From the NCBI GenBank assembly GCA_937146765.1, contig CAKZRP010000044.1, positions 1-60,251 on the forward strand: 60,251 nt of DNA, given 5' to 3'. Within the stretch, counting starts at the first letter, position 1; each line of letters starts with the position of its first letter. Under the pieces are notes generated by a model. The model was not told where the DNA came from, did not search any database, and worked only from the letters and a program-made list of their open reading frames with translations. Position numbers and translations under genes: made by a program. This DNA is from an uncultured Paracoccaceae bacterium (GTDB lineage Bacteria; Pseudomonadota; Alphaproteobacteria; Rhodobacterales; Rhodobacteraceae). Of the stretch, positions 58,761-60,251 are shown one piece after another.

Positions 58761-60085
58761 GCCATGTGTTTCCTCGTCATTGTCATTCCACTTTACCCAC
58801 CGCCGTGGGCGGTGACGGCTGTTACCTGATCGATGCTGACGGAAAGCGCTATTTCGATGGTTCCGGCGGTGCCGCTGTGTCCTGTCTGGGACATTCAAAC
58901 CAGCGGGTGCGCGACGCGATCAAGGAACAGGTCGACAAGCTCGCCTTTGCGCATACGGGCTTTCTGACGTCCGAGCCCGCCGAAGCGCTGGCCGAACTTC
59001 TGATCGCCAAGGCGCCAGGTGACCTCGACCGGGTCTACTTCGTGTCCGGGGGCTCCGAGGCGGTGGAAAGCGCGATCAAGCTCGCGCGCCAGTACCATGT
59101 CGAGCGCGGAGAGCCGCAGCGTCGGCATCTGATCGCGCGCCGCCAGAGCTACCACGGCAATACCATCGGCGCGCTCTCCGCAGGAGGCAATGCCTGGCGG
59201 CGGCAGCAGTTCGCCCCGCTGCTGGTCGAGATGAGCCATATCGCGCCCTGCTATGAGTATGCCGAACGTCTCGAAGACGAAAGCCCCGAGGCTTATGGCC
59301 AGCGGGTTGCCGAAGAGCTCGAGACCGAGATCCTGCGTCTCGGGACAAACAGTGTGATGGCCTTCATCGCCGAGCCAGTGGTCGGTGCGACACTTGGGGC
59401 GGTGCCCTCGGTGCCGGGATACTTCCGCCGCGTGCGTGAGATATGCGACAGGTATGGCGTTTTGCTGATCCTCGACGAGGTGATGTGCGGCATGGGGCGC
59501 ACTGGGCACCTCTTTGCCTGTGATGCGGATGGGATCGCTCCCGATATCCTCTGCATCGCCAAGGGCCTCGGCGCGGGTTACCAGCCGATTGGCGCGATGC
59601 TCTGCTCGAAGCAGATTTACAACACCATCGCCGATGGCACCGGGTTCTTCCAGCACGGGCATACCTACCTCGGCCATCCGGTTGCCGCTGCCGCCGGTCT
59701 CGCGGTGGTGCAGGAAATGCTCGAGAACGACCTTCCGGCGCAGGTGCTGGCGCGCGGCGCCTATCTGCAATCCGCGCTGGAGGCGCGGTTCGGACAACAT
59801 TCACATGTCGGTGACATCCGGGGGCGCGGCCTGTTCCGCGGTTTGGAGTTTGTGGCCGACCGGAGCAAGAAAGAGCCCTTCAATCCGGCGCTCGGCCTTG
59901 CGGGCAAGCTGAAGAAGGCCGCTTTTGCCGAGGGCCTGATTTGCTATCCGATGCCCGGCACGCGCGATGGTCGCTTCGGCGATCACGTGCTTCTGGCGCC
60001 GCCCTTCATCGCCACCGAAGCCGAGCTTGACGAGATGATCGACCGGCTCTCGCGTGCGGTCGACGTGGTGACCACTAGCCTCTGA
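58757..60085 (+). CDS. Class III aminotransferase
   Basis: A 442-residue PLP enzyme of aminotransferase class III. The PLP lysine is K269 in CIAKGLGAGYQPIGAML, the cofactor aspartate is D240 in LILDEVMCGMGRTG and the phosphate-binding SGGSEAVESAIKLAR is near 97-111. Members transfer amino groups from omega- or beta-amino acids to pyruvate or 2-oxoglutarate. It begins inside the BKACE stop (ATGA) and is followed by a strong terminator. In context it would convert a demethylated amino acid to a keto acid for BKACE. Confidence 0.92.
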   Translation: MSHVFPRHCHSTLPTAVGGDGCYLIDADGKRYFDGSGGAAVSCLGHSNQRVRDAIKEQVDKLAFAHTGFLTSEPAEALAELLIAKAPGDLDRVYFVSGGSEAVESAIKLARQYHVERGEPQRRHLIARRQSYHGNTIGALSAGGNAWRRQQFAPLLVEMSHIAPCYEYAERLEDESPEAYGQRVAEELETEILRLGTNSVMAFIAEPVVGATLGAVPSVPGYFRRVREICDRYGVLLILDEVMCGMGRTGHLFACDADGIAPDILCIAKGLGAGYQPIGAMLCSKQIYNTIADGTGFFQHGHTYLGHPVAAAAGLAVVQEMLENDLPAQVLARGAYLQSALEARFGQHSHVGDIRGRGLFRGLEFVADRSKKEPFNPALGLAGKLKKAAFAEGLICYPMPGTRDGRFGDHVLLAPPFIATEAELDEMIDRLSRAVDVVTTSL

Positions 60086-60103
60086 ATATGACCCTCCCCG
60101 ACT

Positions 60104-60143
60104 GCCGCTCCCTTTCTTCCTGAATGGGGAGCGGCCCTTTTTT
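60104..60143 (+). terminator. Rho-independent terminator after the aminotransferase gene
   Basis: GCCGCTCCC (60104-60112) and GGGAGCGGC (60127-60135) form a perfect 9-bp stem, followed by CC and six T residues (60138-60143). Classical intrinsic terminator. Confidence 0.9.
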
Positions 60144-60174
60144 GTCAATTCCCCAGCCCCAGAAGAGAAGTCTC

Positions 60175-60251
60175 ATGAAGGTACTCGTGCCCGTGAAGCG
60201 GGTCATCGACTACAACGTGAAGGTCCGTGTGAAAGCGGACGGCAGCGGTGT
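60175..60251 (+). CDS. etfB: Electron transfer flavoprotein beta subunit, N-terminus (partial)
   Basis: The ATG at 60175 begins [19 protein letters not shown], the conserved N-terminus of EtfB, and the window ends 26 codons in. ETF accepts electrons from dimethylglycine/sarcosine dehydrogenases and acyl-CoA dehydrogenases and passes them to the ETF:quinone oxidoreductase. Its position just after the demethylase cluster fits an ETF-linked pathway, though the terminator at 60104-60143 makes it a separate transcription unit. Confidence 0.9.
   Translation, partial: MKVLVPVKRVIDYNVKVRVKADGSG

Overview
The window looks like the chromosome of a GC-rich alphaproteobacterium, most likely a Rhodobacterales/Paracoccaceae (Roseobacter-type) heterotroph. 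This rests on the density of substrate-binding-protein transporters (ABC, tripartite tricarboxylate, TRAP-TAXI), CoA-based catabolic genes, many translationally coupled starts and the families present. No rRNA, tRNA or CRISPR array was seen. About 46 protein genes are intact; an acyl-CoA dehydrogenase, an ABC exporter and an IS6-family transposase are broken, and genes are cut at both window edges.

Layout. 1-93: tail of an IS1182-type transposase. 287-5982 (minus): LacI regulator, periplasmic binding protein, two permeases, ATPase and a GpdQ-like phosphodiesterase in one operon, with a perfect 16-bp LacI-type operator upstream. 6158-22000: an import and CoA-activation island (AbrB-like protein, thioesterase, FadB-like fusion, tctBAC, CaiB/BaiF CoA-transferase, MmgE/PrpD, enoyl-CoA hydratase, ADP-forming acyl-CoA ligase, thiolase) ending in two paralogous LysR genes that overlap tail to tail. 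22261-24031: a DUF983 zinc-ribbon membrane protein and a MocR regulator. 24307-30824: a complete Nit1C cluster (nitB-nitH), the locus linked to growth on cyanide as nitrogen source, with an extra coupled LnmK-like gene at its end. 30879-45154: a second catabolic block (orphan Bug proteins, GH3 glycosidase, second CaiB/BaiF, sugar ABC transporter, three alpha/beta hydrolases, a cytoplasmic binding-protein-like protein, a frameshifted acyl-CoA dehydrogenase). 45496-50192: a decayed stretch with a truncated SbmA-type exporter, a ChaN-like protein and a caspase/peptidoglycan-binding/C-type-lectin fusion gene lying inside a split IS6-family transposase. 50396-60251: TRAP-TAXI transporter and UspA, RpiR regulator, FAD/GcvT demethylase, BKACE, class III aminotransferase and the start of etfB.

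How the genes may work together (inference). The tct and CaiB modules probably import carboxylates and feed them through CoA activation and beta-oxidation-like steps. LysR, Bug and CaiB/BaiF genes each occur two or three times as close paralogues, and a short motif (GACCAAACC and close variants) recurs upstream of several of these genes. The last block reads as a pathway for an N-methylated amino acid: ETF-linked demethylation, transamination, then beta-keto acid cleavage. Most solute-binding-protein genes here are followed by a strong hairpin or a repeat array before the next gene, suggesting differential expression inside operons.
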